Source: Neobacillus notoginsengisoli (GTDB taxonomy: Bacteria; Bacillota; Bacilli; Bacillales; Cytobacillaceae). From it: DNA of 64,000 nucleotides. The stretch's first letter is position 1. Each line of letters starts with the position of its first letter. Shown piece after piece: positions 63,921 to 64,000 of this stretch. Location: assembly GCF_003515685.1 (NCBI RefSeq), contig NZ_QWEG01000003.1:186001-250000 (forward strand), in the 5' to 3' direction. The translations under genes and the position numbers were made by a program. The notes under the pieces are model-generated. The model ran no database searches. It worked only from the letters and a program-made list of their open reading frames with translations, and had not been told where the DNA came from.

Positions 63921-64000
63921 TTAAACAGTCTTTTCTTTATTCCACACTTTGATTTGCATGATGAGCGTAACAAGAGCGATAACGGCCACAAAACCGATGC
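63921..64000 (-). CDS. C-terminal end of a membrane protein (5' part beyond window)
   Basis: The minus strand is open from the window edge to TAA at 63921-63923. It reads a hydrophobic helix GFVAVIALVTLIMQ followed by IKVWNKEKTV, typical of the last membrane segment and tail of a transporter. Too short to name. Confidence 0.5.
   Translation of the reverse strand, partial: IGFVAVIALVTLIMQIKVWNKEKTV

Overview
The window reads as chromosome of an endospore-forming, low-to-moderate GC Bacillaceae. The evidence is small acid-soluble spore protein genes (sspP, sspO, sspN, tlp), CotF-type coat proteins, strong AGGAGG ribosome-binding sites, dense Rho-independent terminators, and a gene order that largely follows the Bacillus subtilis sspP-sspO-citB-yneN-tlp-yneP-yneQ-yneR-plsY-yneT-parE-parC segment. 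The species cannot be named from sequence alone.

Region 1 (1-17.8 kb) is an aromatic amino acid catabolic island. It holds the end of a 3-oxoadipyl-CoA-type thiolase and paaX (phenylacetate pathway), a nitronate monooxygenase-like flavoprotein, a TrpXYZ-type ABC importer, a FlK-like thioesterase and a phenylalanine dehydrogenase. Next come a complete 2-oxoacid dehydrogenase complex (E1a, E1b, E2, E3), 4-hydroxyphenylpyruvate dioxygenase, a HisC-like aminotransferase, a flavin reductase-like protein, fumarylacetoacetase and homogentisate dioxygenase. The layout suggests Phe to phenylpyruvate to phenylacetyl-CoA into the Paa route, and Tyr to 4-hydroxyphenylpyruvate to homogentisate to fumarate and acetoacetate. 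No maleylacetoacetate isomerase is visible.

Region 2 (17.8-28 kb) is mixed: DegV, a PAP2 phosphatase, divergent spore coat genes with an AdhB-type dehydrogenase, an MscS channel, a DUF2188 protein, a 132-bp palindromic element, ten exact-period 52-bp repeats, an MFS exporter, and a GNAT acetyltransferase preceded by a translationally coupled 22-codon ORF.

Region 3 (28-40.2 kb) is a selenium region interleaved with housekeeping genes: a PhnCDE-type ABC importer of the class linked to selenium oxyanion uptake, an ABC-F ATPase, a frameshifted GNAT gene, xpt with a guanine riboswitch, the kbl-tdh threonine-to-glycine operon, selD and selA. selD has an in-frame TGA at its active site. Between selD and selA lies a 79-codon SelW/Rdx-like gene with a CxxU motif encoded by TGA. 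A third TGA-containing gene, HesB-like, sits at 48.4 kb. SelB and tRNA-Sec are not in the window.

Region 4 (40.2-58 kb) is the conserved citB-parEC segment, with paired CcpC boxes before citB, a LexA-type box before parE, and insertions (capA, the HesB-like selenoprotein, an orphan sensor kinase) between yneR and plsY. Region 5 (56.6-64 kb) has a zinc-ribbon/RDD membrane protein, a Staygreen homologue, a GH15 glucosidase, an RHH-like protein, a free-standing LAGLIDADG endonuclease, a gndA interrupted by one amber codon, a hypothetical gene and the 3' end of a membrane protein gene.
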